Positions 42,164 through 53,245 are shown, counted from the first letter of the stretch. The stretch is 64,000 nt of DNA from Arthrobacter sp. zg-Y919 (GCF_030142045.1 NZ_CP126242.1:1736001-1800000); one strand, 5' to 3'. Translations and numbers: made by a program. The notes: generated from the sequence alone by a model not told the origin.

Positions 42164-43063
42164 ATGTCGATCACCGCTGACAGCAACCCCAAGTTCGCCG
42201 CCTACGCCCACCCGGAACGCCTGGTCTCCACTCAGTGGCTGGCCGAACACCTGGACGCGGAGAACCTGGTGGTCCTTGAATCCAACGAGGACATCCTGCT
42301 GTACGAAACGGGGCACATCCCGGGCGCCCGGAAGATCGACTGGCACACCGACCTCAACGACGCCGATACCCGCGACTTCGTGGACGGCGAGGCCTTCGCC
42401 CGGCTGATGGCCCGCAAGGGCATCACCCGCGACTCCACCGTGGTCATCTACGGCGACAAGAGCAACTGGTGGGCAGCCTACGCCCTGTGGGTGTTCACCC
42501 TCTTCGGCCACGAAGACGTACGGCTGCTCGACGGCGGCCGCGACAAGTGGGTTGCGGAAGAACGCCCGTTCACCACGGACAAGGTCTCTGTAGAACCCAC
42601 TGACTACCCGGTGGTGGAGCGCAACGACGAGAAGATCCGCGCCTTCCTGCCCGACGTCGTCGGGCACCTGGGCAAGGGACCGCTGATCGACGTCCGCTCC
42701 CCCGCCGAGTACACCGGCGAACGCACCCACATGCCGGACTACATGGACGAGGGTGCCATGAAGGGCGGGCACATCCCCACCGCGAAGTCCGTTCCGTGGA
42801 GCAAGGCCGCCGCCGAAGACGGCACCTTCCGTGGGCGCGAGGAACTCGAGGCGCTCTACAAGGACGACGCCGGCCTGAAGGAGGGCGACGACGTCGTGGC
42901 CTACTGCCGCATCGGCGAACGTTCCAGCCACACTTGGTTTGTGCTCAAGCACCTGCTCGGCTTCGAGTCCGTCCGCAACTATGACGGGTCATGGACCGAG
43001 TGGGGCAACGCCGTACGCGTCCCGATTGCCCGCGGTGAAGAACCCGGCAACGCCCCCAGCTGA
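42164..43063 (+). CDS. Thiosulfate/3-mercaptopyruvate sulfurtransferase
   Basis: A 299-residue two-domain rhodanese. The N-terminal inactive domain ([40 protein letters not shown]) is followed by a C-terminal domain with catalytic Cys in [20 protein letters not shown], the CRxGxR loop. The substrate may be thiosulfate, judging by the R-I-G-E-R loop, but this is uncertain. It is followed 30 bases later by sufE, consistent with a persulfide-handling pair. Confidence 0.92.
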   Translation: MSITADSNPKFAAYAHPERLVSTQWLAEHLDAENLVVLESNEDILLYETGHIPGARKIDWHTDLNDADTRDFVDGEAFARLMARKGITRDSTVVIYGDKSNWWAAYALWVFTLFGHEDVRLLDGGRDKWVAEERPFTTDKVSVEPTDYPVVERNDEKIRAFLPDVVGHLGKGPLIDVRSPAEYTGERTHMPDYMDEGAMKGGHIPTAKSVPWSKAAAEDGTFRGREELEALYKDDAGLKEGDDVVAYCRIGERSSHTWFVLKHLLGFESVRNYDGSWTEWGNAVRVPIARGEEPGNAPS

Positions 43064-43093
43064 TCGTCCCCCGCTTCACAGAGAGATTTACGC

Positions 43094-43558
43094 ATGACTG
43101 CCACACCCGAAACCTCCGTCCCGGACTCACTGGCGGAGATCATCGACGATTTCCAGGCGATGGAGGAATCCGACCGCCTGGAACTGCTGCTGGAATTCTC
43201 CCGCAGCCTGCCGGACCTGCCTGCCGAAATCGCCGACCGGCCCGAGCTGCTGGAGCAGGTGGTGGAATGCCAGTCGCCGGTCTTCCTCAGCCTGGACGTG
43301 GACGACTCCCCCGAGCACCTCGTCACCCTGTTCTTCAAGGCCCCGCCGGAAGCGCCCACCACCCGCGGGTTTGCCAGCGTGCTGTACGAAGGCCTGAACG
43401 GGCTGCCGGCCGCCGATATCCTCGCGGTCCCGGCCGATGTTCCTGACCGTCTGGGCCTCACCCGGGCCATCACCCCGCTGCGCATGCGGGGAATGTCAGC
43501 CATGCTGGGACGCATCAAGCGCCGGCTCGCCCAGCACGAAAAGCTTTCACAGGGATAA
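43094..43558 (+). CDS. sufE: SufE-family sulfur acceptor protein
   Basis: A 154-residue SufE-like protein. The acceptor Cys lies in VVECQSPVFLSLDVDD; the N-terminal IIDDFQAMEESDRLELLLEF and the following PTTRGFASVLYEGLNGLPA helices are typical. SufE accepts sulfur from SufS cysteine desulfurase or, as the context suggests here, from a rhodanese. It is adjacent to the sulfurtransferase gene and probably co-transcribed. A close-by SufS is not in the window. Confidence 0.9.
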   Translation: MTATPETSVPDSLAEIIDDFQAMEESDRLELLLEFSRSLPDLPAEIADRPELLEQVVECQSPVFLSLDVDDSPEHLVTLFFKAPPEAPTTRGFASVLYEGLNGLPAADILAVPADVPDRLGLTRAITPLRMRGMSAMLGRIKRRLAQHEKLSQG

Positions 43559-43610
43559 CTTTCGGCGCGGGACCAGATCCGGGCCAGGCTCGGGACCTTA
43601 GGAGGCAGCC

Positions 43611-44120
43611 ATGTCAGGGAACCGCGACAAGCATTCAGGCAAAAGCGCGACGCCGGCCATCCGGGTGTTGGACGAAGCCGGAGTCTCCTACACGGTGCAT
43701 CACTATGAGCACGACGCCGCTGCGCCGTCGTACGGACTGGAAGCCGCCGAGAAACTCGGCCTGCCGCCCGAAACGGTCTACAAAACGTTGATGGTGGATC
43801 TGGGCGGGCACCTGGCAGTGGCCATGGTTCCGGTGGCCCTCAACCTAGACCTGAAGAAGTTCGCCTCGCTGATGGGGGCGCGCAAAGCCGTCATGGCGGA
43901 CCGGCGGGATGCGGAACGGCGCACCGGATACATGGTGGGCGGCATTTCCCCGCTGGGACAGAAACACTCCTCCCCCGCCGGAATTGATTCGCCGGTGGAG
44001 CTGCTGGACACCGTGTATGTGTCGGGCGGGCGGCGGGGGCTGCAGATCGGGCTGTCGCCGTTTGACCTGATCCGGCTCACCCACGCCGTGGCAGCACCGA
44101 TCGGTACGGCGCCTGCCTAG
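43611..44120 (+). CDS. ybaK: YbaK/EbsC Cys-tRNA(Pro) deacylase
   Basis: A 169-residue YbaK protein that hydrolyses mischarged Cys-tRNA(Pro). It has PAIRVLDEAGVSYTVHHYEH, GLPPETVYKTLMVDLGGHLA (the Lys in YKTL is catalytic in the family), and GYMVGGISPLGQK near the end. GGAGGCAGCC precedes the ATG. It lies 52 bases after sufE. Confidence 0.93.
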   Translation: MSGNRDKHSGKSATPAIRVLDEAGVSYTVHHYEHDAAAPSYGLEAAEKLGLPPETVYKTLMVDLGGHLAVAMVPVALNLDLKKFASLMGARKAVMADRRDAERRTGYMVGGISPLGQKHSSPAGIDSPVELLDTVYVSGGRRGLQIGLSPFDLIRLTHAVAAPIGTAPA

Positions 44121-44168
44121 CGGGTGGTTCATACGGCGGCGTTACGTTCCTGCTGCTCGCTCAGTGCT

Positions 44169-44897
44169 TCAGTGCTTCCGAAGGTGGTGCAGCGCGTAGC
44201 CGTAGCTGAGCCGGACGCGCTGCGGATCGGAGCTTAGCCAGTGGTCCGCAGTCCCGTTCGGGAACTCCATGCTGATGACATCAACCAGATCCTGCGGCTG
44301 ATCGAAGGTCCAGCTGCTCATGACGAGAGATGTTGAGGCACCCTTCTCCGCCCACCAGTTTTTGATGTAGTCGCCCTCGCCTTGGTGGGCCGATGCGTCC
44401 GCGGCCTTCAGCAATCCCGCAAACTCGCCGTCGCGCTGATCGTTGTCGATGACCACCAGCGAGCCACCCGGACGCAGCACCCGCAGGACTTCCTCCAACC
44501 CTGCCGTGCAGTCGTTCTGCGGTGCGGGAAAAAAGTACGCGAACCGGGCGTGGACAACGTCAACGGAAGCGTCCGGCAGCGGAATATGTTCGGCCGATCC
44601 GTGCAGGACCTCGGCTCCGCCGGGCCGCGCACGGGCAGCGGCGAGCAGCTCCGGATCGGGCTCGACGCCGATGACCGTATCGGCGAGCTCGGCATAGCGC
44701 GGCAGCCAGAAGCCGGTGCCGCAGCCGAGGTCGAGAAGGGTCCGGCCCGCCCACGGTGCCAGGTGCTTAAGTGCTGCCCAGACCACGCCTTCGCGGTCCA
44801 GCGCCTGATTCTCGATCTCATACAGCTCAGGATGTGAGCCCTGGTTCCAGGCCCGGAAGAAGTCCTCCGGCACTGCGGTTTCCTGTTGATCCGGCAT
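44169..44897 (-). CDS. Class I SAM-dependent methyltransferase
   Basis: A 242-residue methyltransferase. The SAM motif is LLDLGCGTGFWLPRYAEL, followed by VIGVEPDPELLAAA (acidic residue for ribose), VDVVHARFAYFFP (motif IV) and VLRPGGSLVVIDND (motif V/VI). The target is unknown. It is convergent with ybaK. Immediately upstream lies a 17-bp tandem repeat array, which may affect its expression. Confidence 0.85.
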   Translation of the reverse strand: MPDQQETAVPEDFFRAWNQGSHPELYEIENQALDREGVVWAALKHLAPWAGRTLLDLGCGTGFWLPRYAELADTVIGVEPDPELLAAARARPGGAEVLHGSAEHIPLPDASVDVVHARFAYFFPAPQNDCTAGLEEVLRVLRPGGSLVVIDNDQRDGEFAGLLKAADASAHQGEGDYIKNWWAEKGASTSLVMSSWTFDQPQDLVDVISMEFPNGTADHWLSSDPQRVRLSYGYALHHLRKH

Positions 44898-44938
44898 TTT
44901 GTCCCCCTAAGCGTCTTCGTGCGCCTTTAACCTACGCT

Positions 44939-45057
44939 GTGCCGGGAGGGGTTTCGTGCCGGGAGGGGTTTCGTGCCGGGAGGGGTTTCGTGCCGGGAGG
45001 GGTTTCGTGCCGGCCGGGGTTTCGTGTCGGGCGGGGTTCTGTGTCAGGCGGGGAATG
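44939..45057. repeat. 17-bp tandem repeat (minisatellite)
   Basis: Four perfect copies of GTGCCGGGAGGGGTTTC lie at 44939-45006, followed by three degenerate copies to 45057 (first substitutions at the GGG run, then GTGTC variants). This is a 17-bp array upstream of the methyltransferase start (44897). A 17-bp unit shifts frame in each copy, so ORFs through it are artefacts. It could cause length variation. The surrounding 44898-45239 shows no other gene. Confidence 0.9.
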
Positions 45058-45239
45058 GCAGCCGAGGCCCTGTCCTGGGTCCATCTTCTGTTCTGACCCG
45101 GGGCATGCCGGGATTTCCCTGCAGTTTGTCCGATTTCCCCAAACCGGTGAGCAAGACAGCCGTAAAAAGAATCGCTGGAACATGTTTGCCGGACGCCGCA
45201 GATCACTGGCAGGATAAACCAACGCCGAAACCCGAACCG

Positions 45240-45542
45240 ATGACAAACTGCACCATCACAGAGACAGGCTGCGGCGGGACATGCGGTGGCGGCGCCAACA
45301 AGGGGGAACAGACAGTGGAGGGACGAACAGTGAGAAGACGCCGTCAGCTCTGGTTTGCAGCGGCCGCACTCTGCGTCGGGTTGGCCATAGCCATTTTCGC
45401 GGGCCGCACCATGCTCATCGACATGTTCAGCAACGGAGTGCTGTACCGGATGATTCTCCTCTCCGGATACCTCCTCCTGGCCGGCGCCGCGGGTAGTCTG
45501 ACCCGGGCGTTCACTGTCGACGACTCCGAGGCCCTCGGCTAG
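45240..45542 (+). CDS. Small membrane protein with Cys-rich start
   Basis: A 100-residue protein from the ATG at 45240. The start NCTITETGCGGTCGG is Cys/Gly-rich, and hydrophobic segments QLWFAAAALCVGLAIAIFAG and ILLSGYLLLAGAAGSLTRAF follow. I do not recognise it. The start is uncertain: no strong ribosome site precedes 45240, and an internal GTG near 45315 (just before RRRRQLWF) would remove the Cys-rich part. Confidence 0.5.
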   Translation: MTNCTITETGCGGTCGGGANKGEQTVEGRTVRRRRQLWFAAAALCVGLAIAIFAGRTMLIDMFSNGVLYRMILLSGYLLLAGAAGSLTRAFTVDDSEALG

Positions 45543-45681
45543 GCACACTGACTAGGCCCACTGCCTAGGCGTAAACCCACGGGCCGGCGCGGATCGCTTT
45601 CCGCGCGGATCCAGACACGAACCCGACACTCGTCCAACACGCACCAGCTATCCAGCACCGTTACCGCCACCGGGGGAATCT

Positions 45682-46425
45682 TTGTCAGTACTGTCAGCCA
45701 CCGAAGCACGCCCGCCAACACACCAGGAGCCCGTAGTCTCTCTGGGTCAGGCCGCCTGGGCGTCGATGTTCGTCGCCCTGTACATTCTGGCGGCCTCCGC
45801 TGCCTTGGTCGCGCTGGGGCTCTCCGGCGTCGTCGACTTCACCCTTGAGTCACTTCTCGCAGCTGCCCTTGGCTCCGTCACGGCCGCAGCGATGCTGGGA
45901 CTGTACGTCCATCTGTTCCGCCGCAACTCGCTGACACTGGGGGACCTTGGTTTCCGCCGGCCCGGACTCCGCATACTCCACCTGCTGTGGCAGATCCCGG
46001 GGACGATCATCGTCTGCATGCTGGCGCAGGGCCTGACCCTCGGGCTGCTGTCCCTCACCGACTTCGATACGGCTACTGCGCGGTCCACCAGCGATCCGCT
46101 CGAAGATATCGGCGGGCTCTCCACTCCGCTGATCGTCGCAGTGGTGCTTGTCATCTCGGTCCTGACGCCGCTGTGGGAGGAAGTCCTGTTCCGCGGCGCC
46201 ATCCTTGACGGGCTCTCCGGCCGCTTCCGGCCCTTTGCCGCCGTCGTGCTGTCCGCAGCAGTCTTCGCTGCGGTACATCTGGTTCTGGTGGGCTTCGCCT
46301 ATCTGTTTCTGCTGGGTATTGCGCTGGCCCTGCTGCGGCGGTTCCACCGGAATATCTGGGCCCCAATGCTGCTCCACGCGGCAAACAACGCCCTTGTCAC
46401 CCTCGTGGTGCTTACCGCCATTTAG
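45682..46425 (+). CDS. CPBP-family intramembrane protease
   Basis: A 247-residue membrane protein of the CPBP/Abi (CAAX protease-like) family with about seven helices. The three family motifs are present: PLWEEVLFRGAILDGLS (EEXXXR), AAVFAAVHLVLVG (FXXXH) and MLLHAANNALVTLV (HXXXN/B). It may process membrane-anchored substrates. The start is TTG at 45682 behind GGGGGAATC; an internal ATG (MFVALY) would lose the first segment. Confidence 0.85.
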   Translation: MSVLSATEARPPTHQEPVVSLGQAAWASMFVALYILAASAALVALGLSGVVDFTLESLLAAALGSVTAAAMLGLYVHLFRRNSLTLGDLGFRRPGLRILHLLWQIPGTIIVCMLAQGLTLGLLSLTDFDTATARSTSDPLEDIGGLSTPLIVAVVLVISVLTPLWEEVLFRGAILDGLSGRFRPFAAVVLSAAVFAAVHLVLVGFAYLFLLGIALALLRRFHRNIWAPMLLHAANNALVTLVVLTAI

Positions 46426-46446
46426 CTATCTGCAGGCGCCAACCCG

Positions 46447-47709
46447 TTACTCCGCGTCGACCCGATGCTCGGAGGGATGCCGGGTGCGGCCCAGGGCATC
46501 GTTCAGCCAGCCCAGCACCACACGCTCCCACCGCTCGGAATCCACGTTGTATTCCTTGGTGTGCCCGGCCTTGGTGAACGGCTCGAAGGTAATGACGTCC
46601 GGGTTTTTCTCCGCCAGTTCCGCCGACGGCCCGTACGGCACAAAGTCGTCGTCCTTGCTGTGCAGGATGAGCGTGGGGATCCTGATTTCCTCCGCGCGGG
46701 TCACCCAGTCCATGCTCTTCAGGTCCAGCGGAGCGGCCAGCCCGGTCAGGGCGCGGCCGGCAGCGTTGGAGATCAGCCACTGGCCCAGACGTCCGGCCTG
46801 CGCCGGAATCCGGTTGACCCGGGCATGGTGGGCCAGCACATCCACCCAGTTGATCACCGGACCGTCCAGCACCATGGCGCGGATGTACCGGCGCAGCGGC
46901 GAACGGTCCGCAGCCTGCAGGCTGATCGCCCCGCCCATGGACCAGCCAAACAGCACCACGTCCTGGGCACCGTGTTCCAGTGCGTACCGGATGGCCGCCT
47001 CCACGTCCTGCCATTCGGTCAGGCCCAGCCCGTACCGGCCGTCGGACGCGTAGGGGGCCTCGCCGTCGTTCCGGTAGGAAATCAGCAGGCTGGTGAGACC
47101 GGACTCGCGGGCGGTGCGCACGGCGCGCAGGCATTCGGTGCGCCGGGCCCCGCGTCCGTGGACCATGATCGCCCAGGTCTCGGCGCCGGGTGCACGCACC
47201 AGCCACGCCGGAGCGGTGCCGTTCTCGACCGGGATCTCGACTTCTTCTTCCGGAAGCCCGACGGCGGCGGGCGAAGGATAGATCGAGCCGCTCCACCAGC
47301 CGCGCCGCGCCTTGGCCAGGTCGCCGCTGTACACCTCTTCCACATCCCGCTGGACGGTGCCCTCACGCGGTACGTAGGAGCGGATGGCACCAATCCGGGC
47401 GTGCCCTTCGCCGTTGTCGAAGTACAGGCTGTACGTTCCTTCAACCGTGGTGTCTGCATTTGCCGGCAGGATCACCTGCCGGCCGTGCTCGCTCCCGGTG
47501 ACCGCCAGGATCTCCAGATTGGCGTCCCTGTGGCGGGCCGGGGTGACCACCTGGCGCGCGAAGTAAATGCCGAGACCGGAGGCCGCCGCCACAAGCGCAG
47601 TGGATGCGGCAGCGCCAACACCGGCACCAAACGCCGTCCACCGGACCCACGGAACCGAAAGGACGGGAGCGGCACCGGCGGATGCATCAGAAGGAACGGA
47701 GATAGCCAT
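46447..47709 (-). CDS. Membrane-anchored alpha/beta hydrolase
   Basis: A 420-residue protein. The N-terminal ~50 residues contain a single hydrophobic anchor (TAFGAGVGAAASTALVAAAS). Residues ~190-400 are an alpha/beta hydrolase: IMVHGRGARRTEC oxyanion loop, VVLFGWSMGGAISLQA nucleophile Ser, LILHSKDDDFVPYGPS acid, and KAGHTKEYN His. Similar exported or inner-membrane-attached hydrolases (BAAT/DLH-like) occur in actinobacteria. The substrate is unknown. It is convergent with the CPBP gene. Confidence 0.85.
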   Translation of the reverse strand: MAISVPSDASAGAAPVLSVPWVRWTAFGAGVGAAASTALVAAASGLGIYFARQVVTPARHRDANLEILAVTGSEHGRQVILPANADTTVEGTYSLYFDNGEGHARIGAIRSYVPREGTVQRDVEEVYSGDLAKARRGWWSGSIYPSPAAVGLPEEEVEIPVENGTAPAWLVRAPGAETWAIMVHGRGARRTECLRAVRTARESGLTSLLISYRNDGEAPYASDGRYGLGLTEWQDVEAAIRYALEHGAQDVVLFGWSMGGAISLQAADRSPLRRYIRAMVLDGPVINWVDVLAHHARVNRIPAQAGRLGQWLISNAAGRALTGLAAPLDLKSMDWVTRAEEIRIPTLILHSKDDDFVPYGPSAELAEKNPDVITFEPFTKAGHTKEYNVDSERWERVVLGWLNDALGRTRHPSEHRVDAE

Positions 47710-47803
47710 ACAACATTTTTACCGGATGGGCAGCGGGTCCGTGTAACGGCAGGCCGGTGGGCCGTGGCTGGTGTGCCGGGACGGGCGTACTAGGCTGGTG
47801 CGC

Positions 47804-48295
47804 ATGACTTCGACAATTGTGGTGCTGACGGAAGAATCGCTGGGTAGCCGCGACATTGAGAACCTGCTGGCCCTGGCCGGCGAGAACCCCACCCATTACG
47901 AGGTGCTGGTTCCTGCCGATCCGGGCCGCAACCTGCTGGTGGACGTGCTGGACAACCTCAGCCTGCTGGATTTTGCCGAGGCCTTCCGGAACCTCACCGG
48001 CGGCCGGCCCTCCAAGGCCGAGGAAGTGAAGGAGGCGGTGACCTCGCTTGCGGACTCGCTGGAGCAGCTTTCCGCAGCAGGCCTGGACGCGACGGGCACG
48101 GTGACCGGTGAAGACCCGGTGGCCGCCGTCGTCGAAACCGCCAAGCGCACCAACGCGGACCAGGTTGTCGTCATCACCACCCCGCACGCCATTGAGGACA
48201 CCTTCGGCACCGACTGGGCGAACGAGGCACAGGACCGTCTGGGCGTGCCCGTGCTGCACCTGTACAGCGGCTCGGGATTTATTGGCGACTCTTAA
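47804..48295 (+). CDS. Conserved hypothetical, nucleotide-fold (UspA-like) protein
   Basis: A 163-residue protein with an alternating alpha/beta pattern (STIVVLTEESLGSRDIENLL, THYEVLVPADPGRN, DQVVVITTPHAIEDTF, GVPVLHLYSGSGF), consistent with a HUP or Usp-like fold. I cannot name a family with certainty. TAGGCT lies about 9 bases before the ATG at 47804 and there is no ribosome site, which suggests a leaderless mRNA. It precedes msrB by 14 bases. Confidence 0.65.
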   Translation: MTSTIVVLTEESLGSRDIENLLALAGENPTHYEVLVPADPGRNLLVDVLDNLSLLDFAEAFRNLTGGRPSKAEEVKEAVTSLADSLEQLSAAGLDATGTVTGEDPVAAVVETAKRTNADQVVVITTPHAIEDTFGTDWANEAQDRLGVPVLHLYSGSGFIGDS

Positions 48296-48309
48296 GCGTT
48301 GACGCGGAT

Positions 48310-48756
48310 ATGACTACCGAAGAAAACACCGGAACCGTTCCCGTCCAGAAGTCCGATGAGCAGTGGCGCGAGGAACTGACTCCGCAGGAGTACGCGGTGC
48401 TGCGCAAGGCGGGCACCGAACGCCCCTACACGGGCGAGTACTGGGACACCAAGACCGCCGGCGTCTACCAGTGCCGCGCCTGCGGAAGCGACCTGTTTAC
48501 CAGCAGCGAGAAGTTTGATTCGCACTGCGGCTGGCCGTCCTTCTTCGCACCGCTCGCCGAGGGCAAGGTGCGCTACCTGCATGACCGCAGCATGGGCATG
48601 GACCGGGTTGAGGTCCGCTGCGCCAACTGCGATTCTCACATGGGCCACCTGTTCGAGGGCGAAGGTTTCGATACGCCCACCGACCAGCGCTTCTGCATCA
48701 ACTCCATCTCCGTGAAGCTGGTCCCCCAGGACGCCTCCGCCGCCACCGCGGAGTAG
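48310..48756 (+). CDS. msrB: Peptide-methionine (R)-S-oxide reductase
   Basis: A 148-residue MsrB that reduces methionine-R-sulfoxide with thioredoxin. Zinc Cys pairs lie in YQCRACGSDLF and VRCANCDSHMGH, FDSHCGWPSFF is the family core and the catalytic Cys is in DQRFCINSISVKL. It follows a putative nucleotide-fold gene and precedes a flavin reductase, a small redox-repair run on the plus strand. Confidence 0.95.
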   Translation: MTTEENTGTVPVQKSDEQWREELTPQEYAVLRKAGTERPYTGEYWDTKTAGVYQCRACGSDLFTSSEKFDSHCGWPSFFAPLAEGKVRYLHDRSMGMDRVEVRCANCDSHMGHLFEGEGFDTPTDQRFCINSISVKLVPQDASAATAE

Positions 48757-48762
48757 GAATCC

Positions 48763-49311
48763 ATGGAGCACGGAGTATTTCCCGGGGAAAGCGTCGCCGG
48801 GCCGGATGTCCCGGACGAGGTCATTGACCGGTACCGGGAGCTGAGCGCGGACATCGCGTCCGGCGTCGGCGTGGTGTCCACACGGCTGCGCGGACGCGAT
48901 TACGCGGCCACCGTCAGTGGGTTCCTCTCCGTCTCCTATGATCCGCCGACCCTCCTCGTGAGCCTGTACGCCGAGGCACGCATCGCGGAGGCAGTGCTCG
49001 ACGCCGGCAGCTGGGTCCTGAGCCTGCTGCCGGCCCGGCTGCGGGGCACCGCCAATTGGCTTGCCAGTCCCGGATCGCCCCTCGAGGGGCTGCTGAATCA
49101 GGTCGACTACGGCCGCGCGCCGGAGACCGGCGCCGCCGTCATCGAGGATTCCATCGCCTGGTTCGAGGTCCGCACCACGCAGGTCATGACGGCGGCAACC
49201 CACCAGCTGATCGTGGGTGAGGTGGTGTCCATGGGCAGGCGCGCGGACGCCGACGACGAATCGGACCCCCTGCTGCACTTCGCCTCCGCCTACGCCCGGC
49301 TGGGCCGCTGA
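48763..49311 (+). CDS. Flavin reductase domain protein
   Basis: A 182-residue FMN-binding split-barrel protein. DIASGVGVVSTRLRGRDYAA and ATVSGFLSVSYDPPTLLVSL match the flavin reductase-like core, with VLSLLPARLRGTANWLASPG and HQLIVGEVVSM later. Such proteins supply reduced flavin or act as small reductases. The ATG lies 6 bases after msrB, so coexpression is likely. Confidence 0.85.
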   Translation: MEHGVFPGESVAGPDVPDEVIDRYRELSADIASGVGVVSTRLRGRDYAATVSGFLSVSYDPPTLLVSLYAEARIAEAVLDAGSWVLSLLPARLRGTANWLASPGSPLEGLLNQVDYGRAPETGAAVIEDSIAWFEVRTTQVMTAATHQLIVGEVVSMGRRADADDESDPLLHFASAYARLGR

Positions 49312-49469
49312 CCCGTACCCCTGCGGCCCGCCGGGCTTGCGCCGCATACCCCCGGTTGCCGCCCGGAACCATTGTTTCCGCAGCGTGCCCCACGTAACGT
49401 CGAAGGACGGGGGAAACGTTCCGCAGCCGCCTGGACCGCGGGACCATCACCGGTCTTCAGGAGATGCAA

Positions 49470-49790
49470 ATGGCCACAGACCAGTACCATGAGCCACCTT
49501 CCGAACTTCCCGCAGAAACCCGGACGTTTGCACGCATGTGTGCCAGCCTCGCCGAGGAAGCCGAGGCGATCGGCTGGTACGTCCAGCGGATGGCAGTGGA
49601 GCCCGACGCCGAGTCGCGGGCCATCATGCTCGATTCGCTGGGCGAGGAATTCAAGCACTTCAGCATGGAACTCGAATTCCTGCTGCGCCGCACGCCTCTC
49701 TGGAGGGAAATCGCCCAAGGCATCCTCTTCACCGACGGCGACGTAGTCCGGCACGGCGAGGCCTCGGAGGCTGAAGCCACCGGCGAGTAG
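49470..49790 (+). CDS. EncFtn-like ferritin-fold protein without visible cargo tag
   Basis: A 106-residue helical protein resembling the encapsulated ferritin EncFtn. All family iron-site residues are in place: Glu29, Glu30, Glu32 and Trp36-Tyr37 in LAEEAEAIGWYVQR, then Glu59-Glu60 and His63 in GEEFKHFSMELEF. EncFtn oxidises iron inside encapsulin nanocompartments. No encapsulin gene is in the window and the C-terminus (RHGEASEAEATGE) lacks an obvious LTVGSL-type targeting peptide. The ATG at 49470 has AGGAG at 6-base spacing; an ATG at 49464 is less likely. The gene lies 37 bases upstream of the V/A-ATPase operon. Confidence 0.75.
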   Translation: MATDQYHEPPSELPAETRTFARMCASLAEEAEAIGWYVQRMAVEPDAESRAIMLDSLGEEFKHFSMELEFLLRRTPLWREIAQGILFTDGDVVRHGEASEAEATGE

Positions 49791-49827
49791 CTGCACCCAA
49801 TCTTTCCTCCGCTCAGGGAGGTGCCGC

Positions 49828-50271
49828 ATGGCACGCAACAGCCTGCTGGACCGTTTCCGTCCCGTTGGAGCCCCCGGCCCGGCCGGTCCTGCCGGGGTGC
49901 CGGCCCTCGACGACGAAGGGCCCGCCGCCGAACTGATCCCCGTCTTCGAAGCCCTCGATCCCGCGATCAGCGAAGCCAGCGGGCGGACCGATGCGGCAGC
50001 AGCCCATGCCCAGCAGACCGTTGCCGCCGCCCGCCGGCAGGCCGCGGCCCTCGTGGAGCAGGCCCGGATGGACAGTGCCGCCGTCCGGGCAGAAGCCGCG
50101 GACCAGGTCTCCGCAGCAGCCGCACGCGAGGATGAGCAGCTGCTCGCCGATGCCCGGGCGGAGGCACAGACCCTTCGGAGCCGGGGCGAATCCCGCGTTC
50201 CCGAGCTTGCTTCCGCCATTGTCGCGGACCTGGTGCAGGACCTCCTGGGCCGCGGAACGGACACCGGCTGA
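49828..50271 (+). CDS. V/A-type ATPase peripheral stalk subunit (G/H-like)
   Basis: A 147-residue protein. After a Pro/Gly-rich start, residues ~55-125 are a long Ala/Glu/Arg helix (TDAAAAHAQQTVAAARRQAA, ARMDSAAVRAEAADQVSAAA), a coiled-coil as in stalk subunit G/H (NtpF/AtpH). It ends with a small C-terminal helix (IVADLVQDLLG). The stop overlaps the next ATG (TGATG). GGGAGGTGCCGC precedes the ATG. First ATPase gene in the operon. Confidence 0.75.
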   Translation: MARNSLLDRFRPVGAPGPAGPAGVPALDDEGPAAELIPVFEALDPAISEASGRTDAAAAHAQQTVAAARRQAAALVEQARMDSAAVRAEAADQVSAAAAREDEQLLADARAEAQTLRSRGESRVPELASAIVADLVQDLLGRGTDTG

Positions 50272-51246
50272 TGCGCGCCGACTGGGTGGCACCCTCAGTC
50301 CGGGCACGGTCCATGGCACAGCGGCGGGTTGGGGCCGGTACGTGCCGGAACCTTGCTGAACTGCCGGACCTGCCCGCTGCCGTGGAGACCTTGGACGGGT
50401 CCCTGTATGCCGGGGAGCTTTCCTCCGCCCGCACCTTGGACTCGGCACAGCAGGCCACCCGGACCACCGTGCTGTGGCAGCTGCGGGTCCTGGCCGGCTG
50501 GCTGCCCGCCGGCGGAACGCAGCTTATCCGCGCCGCCGCCGCACGGTTTGAAGCGGACAACATAGTCGCCCTTGCCGCCGCACTGCAGGCGGATGCCGCG
50601 CCTGCAACACCTGCCGGCGCTGCCGCGTCTGCCGGAGCTGCCGGCACCGGGACACCGGCCGTTTCCTCCCCCGCCCCCGCCTTCGACCTGGGCGGACTGG
50701 CGACAGCCTGGCCGCGGCTGCGTACCGCCGACTCCCCCGAAACGCTGCAGGCCATGCTTGCCTCCTCGCCCTGGGGCGAAGCCGGGCAGGCACCGGCCCT
50801 CCCGGATCTGCTCACCGCCGTCTGGCTTCGGCGTCTTGCCTCCGCCGCCCCCGCAGCGCGCCCCTGGGCCGTTGCAGGAGCGGTGCTGCTGGCCGCCCGC
50901 CTGCTGCTGGTGGACGCCGCACGGCCGCCGGAACGGCTGGTGTCCCTGCTGCGCCCGCTGATCGGCACGGGATGGACCGAGGCCGGCTCCCTGCCGGAAC
51001 TGACGCAGGCGCTGAGCCCTGCCGCCGGCCAGGTCCTGGCCGAGGTGCAGGATCCGCAGGAACTGTGGCAGGCCGAGGCCCGGCTTGCGGTCCGCGTGGA
51101 GGCGGACGGCTTCGATCTGCTGCGGGCTGGACTGCCCGGACCGGACGTGGTGCTCGGCGCGATGGCTGTCCTGGCGGTGGACGCCTGGCGGGTCCGGGCG
51201 GCGCTGGCCGCCGCCGCAGCCGGTACCGGAAGAAGCGAGGTGCTCG

Positions 51247-51260
<14 letters not shown>
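50271..51260 (+). CDS. V/A-type ATPase subunit C (AC39/NtpC-like)
   Basis: A 329-residue Ala/Leu-rich protein. The N-terminal VRARSMAQRRVGAGTCRNLA resembles the start of AC39/C subunits, and LIRAAAARFEADNIVALAAA and ARLAVRVEADGFDLLR are C-subunit-like helices. The repeated Ala-rich stretch at 570-660 is low-complexity. Position between the stalk and subunit I supports the role of central socket linking rotor c-ring and shaft. It is coupled by overlap to both neighbours. Confidence 0.72.

Positions 51261-53241
<1,981 letters not shown>

Positions 53242-53245
<4 letters not shown>

Noticed and set aside
44907..45548. 213-codon minus-strand frame with a repeated Arg-His-Glu-Thr-Pro pattern
   Set aside because: The pattern is produced by the 17-bp tandem repeat read in rotating frames and has no ribosome site or homology.
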